From Brucellaceae bacterium (lineage in GTDB: Bacteria > Pseudomonadota > Alphaproteobacteria > Rhizobiales > Rhizobiaceae): DNA of 64,000 nucleotides. The stretch lies in NCBI GenBank assembly GCA_020637775.1, contig JACKJV010000001.1:62001-126000 (forward strand), given 5' to 3'. The notes under the pieces were generated by a model. The model made no database searches, was not told where the DNA came from, and saw only the letters and a list, made by a program, of their open reading frames with translations. Positions 32,801 through 41,675 of the stretch are shown in pieces (the first letter of the stretch is position 1; each line of letters starts with the position of its first letter). The translations under genes were made by a program, and so were the position numbers.

Positions 32801-33392
32801 CCCTGGCCAGCGCCTCGACGGCTGACGCCCCCGTCAGGTCCGCCGCAAAATCGCACCCGTAGATCAGGATGTCGGCATCGGCCGACAAGGCCGCGCCGAT
32901 GGTTGCCAGTTCGTCCGCGTGATCGCCCGCGATGCTGGCTTCGTTCAGCACCGCGTTGCCCAATGTGAGCTCACCCGGCCGGCCATGGGAGAGAATATGG
33001 ATCGCATCGATGCCGGAGCGGCCCTCCAGCACCGATGCGATCGTCGCGACGCCGTCCGACGATGTATCGAGGGTGTGCACCTCGGCACCTTCCGGCAGCG
33101 CGGCCAGGAGGGCGTCCGCGCTGCCGATACCGGCGTCGACGAAATAGACTTGTGTTTGCGTCTCCTGGACCGGCGCGGCCAGCGCGGCGGCCAGTTCGGC
33201 AATATCGCCCGCATCATGCGCGGGTGCGCCATCATGGGAGACATCGCGGGCAAGATCGGCGGCCGTTTCCACCATGGCCGCATCGAGCAGGACCCGTGGC
33301 TCCAGCGCCTCGGGCATGGCAATGCCAGGGCGCGGTGTCCTGGTGCCTTCCGTCCCGCGTTGCGTCTTCGCCGGAATGCGCTTGCCCGCCAT
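20838..33392 (-). CDS. Giant calcium-repeat surface protein (LEPR-XLL, DUF4347, TSP3, cadherin-like repeats)
   Basis: This protein of 4184 aa opens with the N-terminal motif [10 protein letters not shown] (LEPR-XLL type). A DUF4347 domain follows (about residues 82-232, with [10 protein letters not shown] and ILIYGCDFA). The rest is mostly secreted-type repeats. Three TSP3-like Asp-rich modules (DTDGDGVDD type) lie near 474-632, 1033-1186 and 2456-2608. A five-repeat propeller-like region lies near 767-1031, and many cadherin-like or tandem-95 units (VNDAPV linkers) and two bacterial Ig-like units lie near 3870-4000. I see no RTX nonapeptide array; the last 180 residues are beta-rich and end in LLQALKG. 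It starts at ATG 33392, with GAGG 7 nt upstream; a TTG 12 nt earlier is rejected. LEPR-XLL/DUF4347 proteins are usually very large secreted adhesin-like proteins. The TolC-type gene follows by 58 nt. Confidence 0.9.
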   Translation of the reverse strand: MAGKRIPAKTQRGTEGTRTPRPGIAMPEALEPRVLLDAAMVETAADLARDVSHDGAPAHDAGDIAELAAALAAPVQETQTQVYFVDAGIGSADALLAALPEGAEVHTLDTSSDGVATIASVLEGRSGIDAIHILSHGRPGELTLGNAVLNEASIAGDHADELATIGAALSADADILIYGCDFAADLTGASAVEALARATGADIAASDDLTGASSLGGDWVLERQSGTVEAASLAATAFEGVLVDTDGDGVDDATDIDRDGDGVLDIHEGTVPDPLPASPVQDGAAVFNSATVGNPVSYTWTSALGEVKLTYVMSDTLFTDPWIDMTADLPLQDGGIFRAGHFTFTFTEPVVDFSLDFFHMSRDQEYVHNFSIAPDSVNLDQDGDGASHNWAAGYDETNPAYYDNGVLYALGANNEFTTSNDVSRLTWNGPLTELSFSIAQNASAEFNQTYITAAFAIAGGSVEVPADTDGDGIINLRDTDSDKDGITDNVEIQTTAGYVPPSGIDADMDGLDDAYDQDTTSADPLLSVGLTPVDTDSDGTPDFLDTDSDNDGTPDIAERGDGAPTTATDTTDTDQDGLYDIFEGADANDGPLPYDENIDGSGNFALEGAPALAADGSNAVPMTMDLLFRDMPQAVVLTPTTTVTAVAGTTLNVDLLATASDPEGDTFAITGIYDPADPATLIALAVDTPVTLASGTRVTLKSDGTLDVLKPSGSPAAEAIQYQVTDSTGQVSSATMRAIFDADGDGVDDATDIDDDNDGILDTVENVDGVSSATFDGSASVALQDNNVHGLYFSNDGMTMFVIGRQSDQVHQYSLTTAYKPSDGITHQGGHSIIAQDTNATDVAFSSDGLRMYVIGDTSDSVHQYTLENAFDLTAGTITFDGSFSVAAEELSPTSVRFSNDGMRMYVAGFRQDMVFQYALTTAFDITGGVTLEGASAAFTADELDISGFTFNADGSRIYIVGTSSDTVFAYTLATPFDVRSPWTKVGSFAIGSQDNQPTGLFLDPDSANLVTIGNTFDRVAAFSLPDVLGADGTPASLDLDSDDDGITDNVEAQGTANYTAPSGVDSDGNGLDDAYESTPGAGEGLTPVDTDGDGFADFLDSDSDGDGNLDINERGDGQATSLTSTADTDGDGLFDIFEGADANDGFDANDENISDLGVFALAGVAGLNPDGSNATPLTADLNFRTFTANNPPVLPPAGASVPVTEGTAVTGNVLTGASDPDGNPVTVGSFTIAGDPATYNPGETAAISGIGAIRINANGNYVFVPDVNYSGPVPAITFVATDGIGGNTPGTLQFADITPVNDAPVIDLDVADVTTNPGGFALINLVTESADQATGLIGDGTSWTANWELNRTAFTGYAPAMDTFTRNDGTIVGVIARAQDDLAGGDSYTVDFTATPAAGSAVDAVIAGGTSGINSSPGNYTLTWTGGGHAILSDPDGQIDNFNDGDIILSGDVLHLAVAIDTASWAVEVPGDNVTVSYASDGGAETTGEDILFRVIGHGTGTSGTFTEGAAPLLGPQADAIVSSQGDNDLTQLQITVSNRLNGAEEQVSIGGHVFDLGTTTTVNAVDIGGSQVDIAFNATSSIFTITNTAGATTPIPDADLTALLRTVTYENTSDNPLGTVRNITFRATDADGLVSNEARFRVAMAAVNDAPVIDLDADDSTPATGMPVGIAVTGNDGTTATGTMGDSATWGADYSVTLTGSTGYAPGFLAVAETGGIYVQASNDGAVGNDTYSFDFQATAQANSLVDSVVVAGRAGVETSEGTYTLTWTGGGSAVLSDPDGQISNFADGDAIHSGDTLIFAVSVNPATWSVTVEGDNVSVDYASTKAPDNESANEQLSFRVNGRAAGASSTFTEDGGPVSIADSDTAVSDLGESDITKLTIVASGTADGAAEQVVIGGQTVDLSQNATLNGITVGGTQVDIAYDAATGSFTVTNTVGATTPMAVADLDTLIAGMTYENTSQDPTAGARAFAFTVTDAGGLTSNTATASVTVVPVNDAPTGTADPVSVTEDTPAGPVNVLANLSDAEGDTITIASATIDTNGDGTPDALTLGTATPITDAGGNAIGTITVAADGNVTFVPASNYDGAVPDLTYTPTDGTDNGAPVTVSFGTVIGVNDAPVAVADGPVTAVPGVAVNVDPLANDTDADGDTLTLTHIIDRADPGKQIALTVGTPVTLASGTTVTLKADGTLDFVMAQGVNDLEPIDYVVSDGNGGTGTGTITLARDSDGDGVANTDDIDDDNDGILDTVEYGTPAASPFYYAGVGELAVQTTPSEVIIHSTTGVGASATYRDALSFQGRSIDVVYTVVSQPVDQEYVFRTDLPGATLPTVDGKEQDYVFRLDFFEAGTTTPAAINFGTTIVDLDLPGGLAVAWDQIAAYHTRPTETITTQENPDEVRFVSTSTPDGPSVLLIGQAGRTSFTFTYIKEFSGSDIIVRAPTDVGFVVPLAADTDSDGIADYLDLDSDNDGITDNVEAQETAGYIAPSGVDADGNGLDDAYESTPGAGEGLTPVDTDSDGTADFIDADSDGDGTADIAERGDGAPTSVTDTTDTDGDGLLDIFESADANDGFDANDENMDGSGNFALEGVPALNADGSNAVPLTTDLLFRDTNDAPVTVADTIPVTEDTTAGPVNVLANDTDADGDTITIASATMDTNGDGTPDALTLGTATPITDAGGNAIGTITVTADGNVTFVPALNYTGAVPNLTYVATDGTVNSAPGTVSFGPITAVNDAPVMNLDPNNDSGTPGDTTDDGADDGGFETTFTEQGPRLTIVDSDFTISDPEDDIMEVVITLTNGLVGDMFFMPGSMPGGIIPSVVPSTPLAADGTVTITLTGEATTTSADWATVIKGIEFIPSATNPENPDPADRTITIQATDSALATTATLTTTIHVIPVNDAPTLDLDDDNGSGAVGGHYNGAYTENGAPAAISGGVLISDFDDTMLEGATIRLTNGFAGDQLTVGTLPAGISLAGAAPGSLTSAGTITIELTGSATLADYQAAIAAITYSSVSENPDTTTRDITVSVTDGELSSAVRSASITVTAVNDAPAGSIADLPVTEDTEATANVLDGVTDAEGDTVTVASASIDLDGDGTPDALTLGTPSDIVDAGGNPVGTIRVDENGAVSFTPAANYIGPVPDLTVVPTDGTDDGAPLTMKFGTITPVDDNPFIDLDGDDSSGASGTGFAGTFTEGLQGGTPLQDATDLVISDIDGVGIASLTVEFDGTFPDSGHEKLYPMNRTTTSAIFTQGGSTFDVNMLVEGTNYRFQFDGTGTVTISNAADGQSLTEAQARTALDILRYGNTSQAPTEGDRSFKITVTDTRGFTAQATASISVAGVNDAAQLSLDADNSTGATNSATIVERSDVSGSAGSLTGSLPDGTGFTVTGASVTVTGTAPVENPNFTDAYADSLTEMRLGAENQPAIISFNGGIIPEGTFLVLKDVDGAERVTLIDANGQTPAIVEQTDRYLGAVTLDIPYDAATGELSGLGSPSGFQSDQLIVFDISGMQDLQITAQSGLFFQFAIMGTVPEALNASATFTEDGGPVAIADSDATLSDLGEADITSLTVVASGIADGASEQVTIAGQTVDLSQDASLNGITVGGMQVDVAYVAATGTFTVTNAAGATTPMASADLSAIIAGMTYENTSQNPTEGTRGFAFSVTDSAGQESNTAAASISVVAVNDAPVAQDDALATDEDTGFSGNVFDDNGNGADIDVDLDTFTVTRVTGGTDKAALAALADGDNVGSAIAGSGGGTFTLNDDGSISFDPGADFNDLDTGESRTTSIVYQIDDGNGGTATAVATMTVAGVTEPMAVSGTSANSNGTLTATGTGEPGATIEVTYPDGSTESTTVAANGTWSVTSVAPQTSGNLSVKQTDSQGNVDGPDTEPYTDTTAPLDPTGVTATPNADGTLSVSGKGEPGSEVTVTFPDGTTGTATVDGNGDWGPVTSTAPQTSGDVTASQQDEAGNVSGTGRLGVIMPPLGNAPRSDAGAPDGTQGLTGFGDNGSTNDGAAATPLADDMSVAGTLRWIDELGETYSVSGDGLGFDVGQEHGGSVSLSLGDGTQGVEISTIGRDGRTYLLLDQTGGSQGEWRITGPDGGEIPAWVTRLGSDQAMILWPAGTSEVSLEIRIRFGDGQELVVPVDVDRISGEVVQTAAARFAMDTGASIEDRMAYLSNRAANETARLLQALKG
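22370..22830 (-). repeat. Duplicated repeat unit, copy 2 (giant protein)
   Basis: The encoded unit runs [15 protein letters not shown], then [18 protein letters not shown], then [15 protein letters not shown]. It matches the unit at 27400-27850 over about 140 residues with few changes, and the DNA is also similar. Confidence 0.75.
23895..24275 (-). repeat. Cadherin-like unit, copy 3 (giant protein)
   Basis: This copy of the about 120-residue unit carries [17 protein letters not shown] and [14 protein letters not shown]. It is more diverged than the copies at 25195-25565 and 27035-27400. Confidence 0.65.
25195..25565 (-). repeat. Cadherin-like unit, copy 2 (giant protein)
   Basis: It encodes [20 protein letters not shown] and [20 protein letters not shown]. 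The DNA is close to identical to parts of 27035-27400. Confidence 0.75.
25567..26025 (-). repeat. TSP3-like calcium module, copy 3 (giant protein)
   Basis: This module of about 150 residues runs from [15 protein letters not shown] through [15 protein letters not shown] to [14 protein letters not shown]. It is closest to the copies at 29835-30293 and 31497-31970, with a more distant relative at 52729-53175. Confidence 0.8.
27035..27400 (-). repeat. Cadherin-like unit, copy 1 (giant protein)
   Basis: It encodes [20 protein letters not shown] and [20 protein letters not shown] and is nearly identical to 25195-25565 over long stretches. Confidence 0.75.
27400..27850 (-). repeat. Duplicated repeat unit, copy 1 (giant protein)
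   Basis: It encodes [15 protein letters not shown] and [15 protein letters not shown]; the second copy is at 22370-22830. Confidence 0.75.
29835..30293 (-). repeat. TSP3-like calcium module, copy 2 (giant protein)
   Basis: It runs from [15 protein letters not shown] to [15 protein letters not shown] and follows directly after the propeller-like region. Confidence 0.8.
30293..31090 (-). other. Propeller-like region inside the giant protein
   Basis: Five repeats of about 50 residues carry the recurring pattern [23 protein letters not shown], as in [24 protein letters not shown] and [12 protein letters not shown]. The spacing and aromatic/Gly-Asp pattern resemble beta-propeller blades; the fold is inferred. 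Confidence 0.6.
31497..31970 (-). repeat. TSP3-like calcium module, copy 1 (giant protein)
   Basis: It runs from [16 protein letters not shown] to [17 protein letters not shown] and is the most N-terminal of the three copies. Confidence 0.8.
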
Positions 33393-33712
33393 GGTAACCC
33401 TCAATGGTTGTACTGCAATCAGGATTACTATCTATGCGACTGATTGACAAAAAGTAAACGGTTGTATTCGGCATTTTCATAAATTTTTGGTTGTTTTTTC
33501 GGATCGCGACGCAAAAGTGTGCGCGCGAAGGGCGGGCCGGCTGCCTTCACGGCGTCACGATTTGCATTTCGCGAAGCTGGCATGGGCGGGTCCGACGCCC
33601 GCGAACCGAATCAGGAGAAAGGCCTGGCCCGAAATCCAAGCCTTGACGGCGCCGCCCGCAGGCGGGAAAAGAACAGCAGTTTACGAAAACGTAAGTTGGA
33701 GGGAATTCCCGG
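33393..33712. other. Divergent promoter region between the giant protein and the nitronate monooxygenase-like gene
   Basis: This 320-nt stretch has an AT-rich part (about 33410-33505), unusual for this window, that probably carries the promoter of the giant gene. Operator site C lies at its right end. I could not fix a convincing -35/-10 pair and see no RNA gene. Confidence 0.5.
33672..33697. promoter_or_regulatory. Operator-like dyad upstream of the nitronate monooxygenase-like gene (site C)
   Basis: The core GTTTACGAAAACGTAA matches the site A consensus at 17 of 26 positions. It ends 15 nt before the ATG at 33713 and borders the GGAGGG ribosome site, a position that suits repression. Confidence 0.55.
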
Positions 33713-34666
33713 ATGGCTCTGCCTGACATTCTCAAGACGAACCTGCGCATTCCCGTTGTCGGCTCGCCGCTGTTCATCATCTCGCATCCGCCGCTGGTGC
33801 TGGAGCAGTGCAAGGCGGGCATCGTCGGCTCGTTCCCGGCGCTCAATGCCCGGCCCGAGGCGCAGCTCGACGAGTGGCTGGCACAGATCACCGAGGAGCT
33901 GGCGGCCCATGACAGGGCGCACCCGGACCGGCCCGCCGCCCCCTTCGCGGTCAACCAGATCGTGCACAAGACCAATACCCGCCTTCAGCACGACCTGGAA
34001 ATGTGCGTGAAATACAAGGTGCCGGTGGTCATCACCTCGCTCGGCGCGGTGCCGGAGGTGAACGAGGCCATCCATTCCTATGGCGGCATCGTGCTGCACG
34101 ACATCATCCACGACCGCCATGCCCGCAAGGCCATCGAGAAGGGTGCCGACGGGCTGATCGCCGTTGCCACGGGCGCGGGCGGCCATGCCGGCACGCTGTC
34201 GCCCTTCGCGCTGGTGCAGGAAATCCGCGAATGGTTCGACGGGCCGCTGCTGCTGTCCGGCTCCATCGCCAATGGCGGCGCGGTGCTGGCCGCGCAGGCC
34301 ATGGGTGCGGACATGGCCTATATCGGCTCGCCCTTCATCGCCACGCAGGAAGCACGCGCGGTGGACGCCTACAAGGAGATGATCGTCGGCTCGAATGCCG
34401 CCGACATCGTCTACTCAAACCTGTTCACCGGTGTGCATGGCAATTATCTCAAGGGCTCGATCCGCAATGCCGGCATGGACCCGGACAACCTGCCGGAGAG
34501 CGATCCCTCGAAGATGAATTTCGGCGGCGACAAGTCCAAGGCCTGGAAGGACATCTGGGGCTGCGGCCAGGGCATCGGCGCGGTCAAGGAGGTCGTTCCG
34601 GCAGGCGCGCTGGTCGACCGGCTGGCAAGCGAATATGCCGAGGCCAAGGCGCGGATCTGCGGCTGA
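33713..34666 (+). CDS. Nitronate monooxygenase (2-nitropropane dioxygenase) family flavoprotein
   Basis: This 317-aa FMN-dependent TIM-barrel protein contains the phosphate-binding and active-site region AVATGAGGHAGTLSP near residue 155 and LLLSGSIANGGAVLAAQAMGADMAYIGS near 178-205. The family oxidises alkyl nitronates; many bacterial members have no tested substrate, and FabK-type enoyl reductases share the fold. GGAGGG lies 9 nt before the start. An operator of the beta-oxidation type precedes it, so a role in lipid or acyl-CoA metabolism is inferred. A strong terminator follows. Confidence 0.9.
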   Translation: MALPDILKTNLRIPVVGSPLFIISHPPLVLEQCKAGIVGSFPALNARPEAQLDEWLAQITEELAAHDRAHPDRPAAPFAVNQIVHKTNTRLQHDLEMCVKYKVPVVITSLGAVPEVNEAIHSYGGIVLHDIIHDRHARKAIEKGADGLIAVATGAGGHAGTLSPFALVQEIREWFDGPLLLSGSIANGGAVLAAQAMGADMAYIGSPFIATQEARAVDAYKEMIVGSNAADIVYSNLFTGVHGNYLKGSIRNAGMDPDNLPESDPSKMNFGGDKSKAWKDIWGCGQGIGAVKEVVPAGALVDRLASEYAEAKARICG

Positions 34667-34694
34667 CGGTAAAGATTGTCATCGTCAGACGGCA

Positions 34695-34720
34695 ACGGGC
34701 GCCCGCGGGCGCCCGTTTTT
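34695..34720 (+). terminator. Rho-independent terminator after the nitronate monooxygenase-like gene
   Basis: ACGGGCGCCCG (34695-34705) is directly followed by its complement CGGGCGCCCGT (34706-34716) and a TTTTT run, giving a stable GC hairpin with a short loop. Confidence 0.88.
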
Positions 34721-34745
34721 CATTCGACTTCTTGCGGACGGCGCT

Positions 34746-35774
34746 CTAGTTGCCGAGGCCGAACAGCCGGGCAAGCCAGCCGCGTTTCTTCTGCGCCGGG
34801 GCAGAGGCCGCGCCCTGGCCGGTGCCGCCGGCAACCCGGCTTACCGTCTCACGCGCCTCTTCGATGGTTTCCTCCACGGCCGCGCGCGCCGCGTCGCCGG
34901 CCTTCTGCGCCTCGTCGGCCACGGCCTCGGCCGCCCTTGTCAGTTCTCCATCGGGACGGACTTCGGCAACAGGACCGTTGCCGGCGGCGGCGACGGCGCG
35001 TTTCGCCATCACAATGACGAGGTTGGCGCGATACCCGGCATTGGCATGCATGTCGCTCATCATGGCCGATTCAGGCACGGACTTGCCTTCCAGCGCAGCG
35101 GGCGAGAAATCGTCGGCCAACGCGGCTTCCAGTTCACCGGCGCGGAAGACGCCGTCATTGCCGGCCCCCGTCACAGCCACGCGCACGCCATCGGAGCGCC
35201 GGGCCACGAAGACACCGGTCATGGCGTAGCGCGATGCCGGATTGGGAAACTTGGCGTAACCGGCGGCATCGGGTGCATCGAACCGGATTGCCGTGACGAT
35301 CTCGCCATCCTCCAGCGCCGTCTCGAACAGGCCTGTGAAAAAGTCGTCGGCCGCGATCTCGCGCCTGTCGGTGACGATGGTGGCGCCGAGCCCCAGCATG
35401 GCGGCGGGATAGTCGGCAGCCGGATCGTTGTTGGCAACGGATCCGCCAATCGTCCCCATGTGGCGCACATGGGGATCGCCGATATGGCCGGCAAGCGCGC
35501 ACAGGGCGGGGCAGACCGATGCCAGCTCGCCGGAGGCTGCGACTTCGGCATGGGTGGTGCCCGCGCCCACCGTGACCGTGCGGCCGGAGACAGAAATCCC
35601 CTTCAGGCCGGCGATGTGGCGCAGGTCGATCAGGTCGGATGGCGCAGCCAGCCGTGTCTTCATGGCCGGAACGAGCGTTTGCCCGCCAGAGACATATTTT
35701 GCTTCCGCGGCCCCCTGCGCCAGACGGGCGGCCTCTTCCACGGACGAGGCACGGTGATAGGTCGTGTCATACAT
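34746..35774 (-). CDS. Xanthine dehydrogenase/CO dehydrogenase-type FAD-binding subunit (CoxM-like), orphan
   Basis: This 342-aa protein matches the FAD-binding medium subunit of molybdenum hydroxylases: KYVSGGQTLVPAMKTRL near residue 26, GTIGGSVANNDPAADYP near 107-123, and the CO dehydrogenase flavoprotein C-terminal domain. Residues about 270-342 are an added Ala/Glu-rich tail ending in KKRGWLARLFGLGN, not part of the core family. The ATG at 35774 has GGAGGA 8 nt upstream; the open frame extends further but has no support. The large molybdopterin and small iron-sulfur subunits are absent nearby, so its partner is unknown. It converges with the nitronate monooxygenase-like gene. Confidence 0.88.
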   Translation of the reverse strand: MYDTTYHRASSVEEAARLAQGAAEAKYVSGGQTLVPAMKTRLAAPSDLIDLRHIAGLKGISVSGRTVTVGAGTTHAEVAASGELASVCPALCALAGHIGDPHVRHMGTIGGSVANNDPAADYPAAMLGLGATIVTDRREIAADDFFTGLFETALEDGEIVTAIRFDAPDAAGYAKFPNPASRYAMTGVFVARRSDGVRVAVTGAGNDGVFRAGELEAALADDFSPAALEGKSVPESAMMSDMHANAGYRANLVIVMAKRAVAAAGNGPVAEVRPDGELTRAAEAVADEAQKAGDAARAAVEETIEEARETVSRVAGGTGQGAASAPAQKKRGWLARLFGLGN

Positions 35775-35996
35775 CGGTTTTCCTCCCGCTCGGCCTTCCG
35801 CCTTTTCTTGCGGCAAAAGGTCCCTTGGGGAAGCATGGCGCGACTGGCTGCCATTGTCCAGAAAACGACGTGCCGGGCGACCGAAAGAACAAGGCCGCCG
35901 CACCCCGGCATTTTGTGTTCACGATAAGCAAAACGGGCGCTTGAAATCCGGATGCTTTGCGGCTATGACCCGCTCAGTTCCGGCGACGCGCCGAGG

Positions 35997-36072
<76 letters not shown>

Positions 36073-36222
36073 CTTCTTCAAAACCACATTCACGTCCGGG
36101 TCTCGAACCGATTTGCTCATCGGGTTCGCCTCATGGCGCCCGTGCTTTGTTGCGCCACCATCTCGAACCTGTGGTCCACATTCCTATATCAAGAGCAATG
36201 AAGACCCGTGAAAGGAGCGACA

Positions 36223-36789
36223 ATGGATGCACGAGCCCTGCCCGCCGGCTGGCAGAACGACGTTCTGGACTTCTGGTTCGGGGAATTGACACCCAAGGAC
36301 TGGTTCAACGGCAGTGACGCGCTGGACATGACGATCACGAACCGCTTCGCGACGCTGCATGAGCGCCTCGCATCGGGTGTTCCCGAAGACGTCTGGACCA
36401 GTGCCGATGCAGCACTTGCCGCCGTCATTGCGCTCGACCAGTTCCCGCGCAACATGTACCGGCGCCAGCCGCGCGCCTTCGCCACGGACACGCTGGCGGC
36501 GCAGATCACGCGCAATGCCGTGGACAAGGGGCTGGATGCGGCGCTTGACGCCGATCGCAAGCAGTTCCTCTACATGCCGCTGATGCATTCCGAACGCCTC
36601 GACGATCAGGAGCGCTGCGTATCGCTGTTCGAGGCCCTGGGACGGGAGGAGAATCTCCGGTTCGCGCGCGAGCATCGCGACGTCATCGCCCGTTTCGGCC
36701 GCTTTCCCCATCGCAACGAGGCCCTGGGCCGCCAGAGTACGGCCGACGAAATCGCCTATCTGGAAAAGGCCGAGCGCTATGGGCAGTAG
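36223..36789 (+). CDS. DUF924-family protein
   Basis: This 188-aa all-helical protein of the DUF924 family starts with the conserved VLDFWFGELTPKDWF and contains ALDQFPRNMYR and FLYMPLMHSERLDDQ. Its function is unknown. The ATG at 36223 was preferred over one at 36208 because AAAGGAG lies 6 nt upstream and is itself inside the earlier reading. fadD follows after 126 nt with its own operator, so the genes are probably separate units. Confidence 0.9.
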   Translation: MDARALPAGWQNDVLDFWFGELTPKDWFNGSDALDMTITNRFATLHERLASGVPEDVWTSADAALAAVIALDQFPRNMYRRQPRAFATDTLAAQITRNAVDKGLDAALDADRKQFLYMPLMHSERLDDQERCVSLFEALGREENLRFAREHRDVIARFGRFPHRNEALGRQSTADEIAYLEKAERYGQ

Positions 36790-36798
36790 CGTCGGTAT

Positions 36799-36824
36799 TA
36801 TTGACTTTTACGTCAAAGTCAGTT
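36799..36824. promoter_or_regulatory. Operator-like dyad upstream of fadD (site D)
   Basis: The left half TATTGACTTTTAC differs from site A at one base; the right half is GTCAAAGTCAGTT. In total 21 of 26 positions match the consensus, and 10 of 13 pairs are self-complementary. It lies about 90 nt before the fadD start. A further GACGT half follows it at 36826-36830. Confidence 0.7.
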
Positions 36825-36915
36825 TGACGTAGGCAAGAGGATCACAGCACATTGCCGGCGTGGCGCAAACATGCCGCGCAGGACAGGATCGGGCTCATTT
36901 TCCCGGGAGGAAACC

Positions 36916-38601
36916 ATGACCGCCGCCAAGACCGCAGACAAACCCTGGCTTGCCAGCTATCCGCAAGGCATTCCGGCCGATATCGGCCCGCTCGAGGCGC
37001 GCTCGCTGGGTGCCCTGCTCGAACAGGCCTGCAGGTCCTATTCGGCGCGGCCGGCATTCGCCTGCATGGGCAAGACCATCAGCTATGGCGCATTGCTCGA
37101 TGCGTCCTCGGCCATCGGCGCCTATTTGCAGAAACAGGGGATCAAGCCCGGCGCCCGCGTGGCGCTGATGATGCCCAATGTCCTACAATATCCCGTTGCC
37201 ATGATGGCGGTGCTGCGCGCCGGCTATATCGTGGTCAATGTCAATCCGCTTTACACGCCGCGCGAACTGGAACACCAGCTCAACGATTCAGGCGCTGAAG
37301 CCATCATCATCCTGGAGAATTTCGCCGCCACGCTGGAAGCCGTGATCGCGCGCACACAGGTCAAGACCGTGGTCGTGGCCAGCATGGGCGACATGCTGGG
37401 CGGACTGAAGGGCATGATCGTCAATTTCGTGGTGCGCCGCATCAAGAAGATGGTGCCGGCATGGTCGCTGCCCGGCCATGTCACCTTCAAGGCAGCGCTT
37501 TCCGGCGGCGGCAAGGCGCAGTTCAAGCCGGCCGACGTGGGGCCGGACGACACGGCGTTCCTGCAATATACCGGGGGGACGACCGGCGTCTCCAAGGGCG
37601 CGCAGCTTCTGCATCGCAACGTGCTGGCCAATGTGGCGCAGAATTCCGCCTGGCTGCAATCGGCCTATGCGGGACGATCCGAGCCCGACAACATGATCTA
37701 TATCTGCGCGCTGCCGCTCTACCACATCTTCGCGCTGACGGTGAACGCGCTTATGGGCATGCGACAGGGGGCGCTCAACGTGCTGATCCCCAATCCGCGC
37801 GACATTCCGGCCTTCGTGAAGGAGCTGAAGAGCTACAAGTTTCACGTCTTTCCGGGGCTCAACACGCTGTTCAATGCGCTGCTCAACAATGAGGATTTCC
37901 GCAAGCTGGACTTCTCCAATCTTCTGCTGACGCTGGGCGGCGGCATGGCCGTGCAGCGCGCGGTGGCCGAACGCTGGAAGGAGGTGACGGGCAATGTCAT
38001 TTCCGAAGGCTACGGCTTGTCCGAGACCGCGCCGGTGGCAACCGCGAACCGTTTCGACGCGACCGAATTCTCCGGCACGATCGGCCTGCCCATCCCGGGC
38101 ACGGAAATCGCCATCCGGGACGAGGAGGGCAAGGATGTCGCGCTCGGCGATGTGGGCGAGATCTGCATTCGCGGGCCGCAGGTCATGGCCGGCTACTGGA
38201 ACCGGCCCGACGAGACGGAACGCGTCTTCACGGCCGACGGGTTCTTCAAGTCCGGCGACATGGGGTTCATGGACGAAGCCGGCTACGTGAAGATCGTCGA
38301 CCGCAAGAAGGACATGATCCTTGTTTCCGGGTTCAACGTCTACCCGACCGAGATCGAGGACGTCATGGCCAAGCATCCGGGGGTGATGGAGGTCGCGGCC
38401 ATCGGCGTGCCGGACGAACACTCCGGCGAGGTGCCGAAGATCTTCGTCGTGCGGAAAGATCCCTCCCTCACCAAGGAGGCCCTGATGGCCTTCGCGAAGG
38501 AAAACCTGACCGGCTACAAGCGGCCCAGGCATGTGGAGTTCCGCGACGAATTGCCGAAATCGAATGTCGGCAAGATCCTGCGGCGCGAATTGCGCGACTG
38601 A
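36916..38601 (+). CDS. fadD: Long-chain fatty acid-CoA ligase
   Basis: This 561-aa AMP-forming acyl-CoA synthetase activates fatty acids to acyl-CoA with ATP and CoA, feeding the beta-oxidation operon at the left end of the window. Signature segments are the P-loop-like YTGGTTGVSKGAQ near residue 218, SEGYGLSETAPVA near 363, SGDMGFMDEAGYVKIVDRKKDMI near 450, and C-terminal LPKSNVGKILRREL with the acyl-adenylate lysine. The ATG at 36916 has GGGAGGA 4 nt upstream. The operator at 36799-36824 predicts shared control with beta-oxidation. Chain length is inferred from the family. Confidence 0.94.
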   Translation: MTAAKTADKPWLASYPQGIPADIGPLEARSLGALLEQACRSYSARPAFACMGKTISYGALLDASSAIGAYLQKQGIKPGARVALMMPNVLQYPVAMMAVLRAGYIVVNVNPLYTPRELEHQLNDSGAEAIIILENFAATLEAVIARTQVKTVVVASMGDMLGGLKGMIVNFVVRRIKKMVPAWSLPGHVTFKAALSGGGKAQFKPADVGPDDTAFLQYTGGTTGVSKGAQLLHRNVLANVAQNSAWLQSAYAGRSEPDNMIYICALPLYHIFALTVNALMGMRQGALNVLIPNPRDIPAFVKELKSYKFHVFPGLNTLFNALLNNEDFRKLDFSNLLLTLGGGMAVQRAVAERWKEVTGNVISEGYGLSETAPVATANRFDATEFSGTIGLPIPGTEIAIRDEEGKDVALGDVGEICIRGPQVMAGYWNRPDETERVFTADGFFKSGDMGFMDEAGYVKIVDRKKDMILVSGFNVYPTEIEDVMAKHPGVMEVAAIGVPDEHSGEVPKIFVVRKDPSLTKEALMAFAKENLTGYKRPRHVEFRDELPKSNVGKILRRELRD

Positions 38602-38625
38602 AGCGGAAAAGACCTGTGACATCCC

Positions 38626-38647
38626 GAAGGCGGCGCATGCCGCCTTC
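38626..38647. terminator. Convergent hairpin between fadD and the HAD gene
   Basis: GAAGGCGGC (38626-38634), GCAT loop, GCCGCCTTC (38639-38647) is a perfect 9-bp stem between two convergent genes. No strong T-run is present on either side, so termination efficiency is uncertain. Confidence 0.6.
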
Positions 38648-38648
38648 G

Positions 38649-39362
38649 TCATGCCTTCTGCAGCGTGGCCAGCCAGGCAGGCAGGTCGGCGACGCTGTCG
38701 AGCACCACATCGGCGAGCGACGCGAGATCGCCATGGCCTGACGTGCCGCTGAGCACGCCGATGGCCAGCCCGGCCCCTGCCCTTCGCGCGGCCTCCAGAT
38801 CGTGAAGATTGTCGCCCACCATGGCCACGGCGCCTGGCGCGACCGCGGCGTGGCCGGCAAAGGCATGGATCATGTCGGGCCAGGGCTTGGCGCGCGGCAC
38901 GGAATCATAGCCCAGTATGGCGGTGAACAGGGCATCAAGTTCCAGCCGCACCATGGTCTCGCGGGCACCGCGCTCGGAATCGTTGGTGGCGATGCCAAGC
39001 GCCCGGCCCGATGCCTGAAGGCTGCGCAGCGCCTGCGGAATGCCGGCCAGGGCGACGGCGTGATCGCGGGCATGGGTGGCGGCCAGATCGTCCAGCGTGC
39101 CGATCCGGTCCTGCAACGCCTGCCCTTCCGCGTCGGGCCAAAGCACCGCGGCAACATCGGCACCAGACCCGGCGGCCAGGACCGAACCGGGGCGGAACCG
39201 GCCCGTTGCCGCATCGAGGCCGAGCGCTTCCAGCAGATGCAACGCTCGATCCGGGTCGCGTCCGGCCGCCTCCAGTGCGGCCTGACGGGCAAAGCCGGCC
39301 CATGTGGCGTGGAAGTCGATCAGCGTTCCATCCTTGTCGAACAGGATCGCGCGGATCTCCAT
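38649..39362 (-). CDS. HAD-superfamily phosphatase (phosphoglycolate phosphatase-like)
   Basis: This 237-aa haloacid dehalogenase-type phosphatase has motif I FDKDGTLID, motif II IATNDS, the motif III lysine in RAKPWPDM, and motif IV MVGDNLHD, with a helical cap domain between motifs I and II. The substrate is unknown; phosphoglycolate-type phosphatases are the nearest named relatives. Its start lies 3 nt after the pgi stop on the same strand, so it is translationally coupled to glucose-6-phosphate isomerase and may act on a sugar phosphate. Confidence 0.88.
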   Translation of the reverse strand: MEIRAILFDKDGTLIDFHATWAGFARQAALEAAGRDPDRALHLLEALGLDAATGRFRPGSVLAAGSGADVAAVLWPDAEGQALQDRIGTLDDLAATHARDHAVALAGIPQALRSLQASGRALGIATNDSERGARETMVRLELDALFTAILGYDSVPRAKPWPDMIHAFAGHAAVAPGAVAMVGDNLHDLEAARRAGAGLAIGVLSGTSGHGDLASLADVVLDSVADLPAWLATLQKA

Positions 39363-39365
39363 CGC

Positions 39366-41009
39366 TCAGGCACCGCGCAGCCGGGCCAGGGCTTCGACAA
39401 GCCCGGCGGTGGAGGAATCGCGCCCTTCTGCATCCGCCTCGCCCTTGACGACGGGCAGAAGCGCCGTCGCCAGTTCCTTGCCCAGTTCGACGCCCCATTG
39501 GTCATAGGCATTGATGCCGAAAAGCGCAGCCTCCACGAAAACGCGGTGCTCATAGAGTGCGATCAGGCGGCCGAGGGCGAAGGGCGTCAACTGCCTGTGC
39601 AGGATTGTAACCGACGGCCGGTTGCCCGCAAATGTGCGATGGCGGGCGAGGAATTCGGCCGCCTCGCCTTCAAGTCCCTTCCCCCTCGCCTGCGCCAGAG
39701 CTTCCTCGAAAGTGCGGCCACGCATCAGCGCTTCGGCCTGCGCAAGGCAATTTGCCATGAGAAGCGGGTGATGTTCGCCGCTGGCGGTTTCATGCGGCAT
39801 GGCGGCGAGAATGAATTCGACCGGGATGACATCGGTGCCCTGGTGGATGAGCTGGAAGAAGGCATGCTGGCCATTCGTGCCCGGCTCGCCCCAGACCACC
39901 GGTCCGGTGGCGCCGGAAACCGGCTCGCCGTCGCGGGTGACGCCCTTGCCGTTCGATTCCATGTCAAGCTGCTGGAGATAGGCCGGCAGCCGGTCGAGCC
40001 GCTGGTCATAGGGGATGACAGCGCGGGTGGGCCAGCCGCACAGGCGGCGGTTCCAGTAGCCGATCAGCCCGAGAATGACGGGCAGGTTGGTTTCAAGCGG
40101 CTCGGAACGGAAGTGGACATCCATTGCCCGTGCGCCTGCCAGAAATGCGCGAAAGTTCTCCGGACCGATGGCAATCATCACCGGCAGGCCGATGGCCGAC
40201 CAGACCGAATAGCGGCCGCCGACCCAATCCCAGAAGCCGAAGACGCGGGCTTCGTCGATCCCGAATGCGGCGACCTTGTCGAGCGCGGTCGAAACCGCGG
40301 CGAAATGCCGGCCGACCGCGCTTTCTCCCAGGGCGGCCGCGATCCATACGCGAGCCGATGCCGCATTGGTCATGGTTTCGACGGTCGTGAAGGTCTTGGA
40401 AGCAACGATGAAAAGGGTGGTCGCGGGGTCCAGTCCCTTCAACGTATCCGCCAGATGCGCGCCATCCACGTTGGAGACGTAATGAAGGCGCGGGCCGTCA
40501 TGCCAGGGCGCCAGCGCGCGCGTGACCATGACAGGGCCCAGATCGGACCCGCCAATCCCGATATTGACGACATCGGTGAAGCGCTTGCCGGTGGCGCCGG
40601 TCATTTCGCCCTTGCGCAGCGCCTCGGCAAAGCGCGCCATGGCGTCCAGGACGGCGTGGACTTCGCCCATCACATCGCGGCCATCGACTGCGAACCCGTC
40701 CCCCGGCGCGGCGCGCAGGGCGACATGAAGCACCGCCCGGTTCTCCGTGTTGTTGATGGGCTGGCCGGCAAACATGGCGTCGCGCAGGCCTTCCACGCCG
40801 GCAGCGCGGGCGGCCTCGAACAGCGCGGCCATGGCCGCGTCGTCGATCCGGCTTTTCGACCAGTCGAGGAAAAGGTCGCCGAAGGCCAGGCTGAACCGGG
40901 AAAAGCGCTCAGGGTCGGCGGCGAAGGCATCGCGCATGGACATGCCTGTCAGACGCCCTGCGTGGCTGGCAAGCGCCGCACTGGCTTCGGCAAAACGGGT
41001 TTCGTCCAC
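39366..41009 (-). CDS. pgi: Glucose-6-phosphate isomerase
   Basis: This 547-aa enzyme interconverts glucose-6-phosphate and fructose-6-phosphate. It shows the substrate-phosphate segment [15 protein letters not shown], the SKTFTT loop, the signature [18 protein letters not shown] with catalytic Glu and His, and C-terminal [14 protein letters not shown]. The start is GTG at 41009 with AGGAGA about 9 nt upstream; the frame is open further to 41285, but that would give 92 residues unlike the family. A HAD phosphatase gene follows directly. Confidence 0.95.
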   Translation of the reverse strand: MDETRFAEASAALASHAGRLTGMSMRDAFAADPERFSRFSLAFGDLFLDWSKSRIDDAAMAALFEAARAAGVEGLRDAMFAGQPINNTENRAVLHVALRAAPGDGFAVDGRDVMGEVHAVLDAMARFAEALRKGEMTGATGKRFTDVVNIGIGGSDLGPVMVTRALAPWHDGPRLHYVSNVDGAHLADTLKGLDPATTLFIVASKTFTTVETMTNAASARVWIAAALGESAVGRHFAAVSTALDKVAAFGIDEARVFGFWDWVGGRYSVWSAIGLPVMIAIGPENFRAFLAGARAMDVHFRSEPLETNLPVILGLIGYWNRRLCGWPTRAVIPYDQRLDRLPAYLQQLDMESNGKGVTRDGEPVSGATGPVVWGEPGTNGQHAFFQLIHQGTDVIPVEFILAAMPHETASGEHHPLLMANCLAQAEALMRGRTFEEALAQARGKGLEGEAAEFLARHRTFAGNRPSVTILHRQLTPFALGRLIALYEHRVFVEAALFGINAYDQWGVELGKELATALLPVVKGEADAEGRDSSTAGLVEALARLRGA

Positions 41010-41194
41010 GGCTGGTGTCTCCTGATCATCGGTGAATTCGGCGCCGGCGCGGCGGACGCACCTTATCATCTTCCTAAACCGATTGAAGGCCGAAGATACA
41101 ACCAAAGACAGGGGGCGGACTTTGGTGCCATGGACAAGCGCCACGGCATGCCTTAGCTCCAAGCCAGCTTGTCTCGAACGGGAGGGAATTTGCC

Positions 41195-41647
41195 ATGGCC
41201 GTGGAACTGGAAGGACAGGAGCGCATCGCAGCGCCGGTGCAGACCGTGTGGGAAGCGCTGAACGATCCGGAAATCCTGCGCGCATGCATTCCGGGCTGCG
41301 AATCGCTGGAAAAGAAGTCGGACACGGAAATGGAAGCCGTGGTCGCTCTGAAGATCGGGCCGATCAAGGCGCGGTTCAACGGCGATGTCGAACTCGTCAA
41401 TCTCGAACCGCCGCATTCCTATACCATACAGGGTGAAGGCAAGGGCGGCATTGCCGGGTTCGCCAAGGGCGGCGCGGATGTCAAACTTGCAGAAGATGGC
41501 GAAGGCGGCACGCTGCTGTCCTATGTCGCCAAGGCCGACGTGGGCGGCAAGATCGCCCAGCTTGGCAGCCGCCTGATCGTGTCGACGTCAAAGAAGCTGG
41601 CCGGCCAGTTCTTCTCCAATCTCAACGAAAAGATCACGGCGGGCTGA
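41195..41647 (+). CDS. coxG: CoxG-family (SRPBCC) protein
   Basis: This 150-aa protein has the START/SRPBCC fold of carbon monoxide dehydrogenase subunit G, with [29 protein letters not shown] and the C-terminal [18 protein letters not shown]. In CO dehydrogenase systems CoxG helps recruit the enzyme to the membrane; many homologues lie away from cox genes and may bind quinones or lipids. GGGAGGG lies 10 nt before the ATG. It sits between pgi (divergent) and an enoyl-CoA hydratase (convergent), about 5 kb from the CoxM-like gene. Confidence 0.88.
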   Translation: MAVELEGQERIAAPVQTVWEALNDPEILRACIPGCESLEKKSDTEMEAVVALKIGPIKARFNGDVELVNLEPPHSYTIQGEGKGGIAGFAKGGADVKLAEDGEGGTLLSYVAKADVGGKIAQLGSRLIVSTSKKLAGQFFSNLNEKITAG

Positions 41648-41675
41648 CGCCCGCCGCTCCGGACCGGAATGCGGA

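Noticed and set aside
20838..33392. Regularly repeated DNA in the giant gene that might suggest a CRISPR-like or satellite array
   Set aside because: Repeats are in frame, of variable spacing, and encode Asp-rich calcium or cadherin-like units. There are no constant repeats with unique spacers.
33441..33466. ATTGAC and GTAAACG near the giant-gene promoter as a fifth MerR operator
   Set aside because: The half-sites are out of register by two bases relative to the consensus, so the dyad is not formed.
41010..41285. N-terminal extension of glucose-6-phosphate isomerase by 92 codons
   Set aside because: The family begins near the GTG at 41009, which has a good AGGAGA site; the extension shows no family similarity and would overlap the coxG 5' end.
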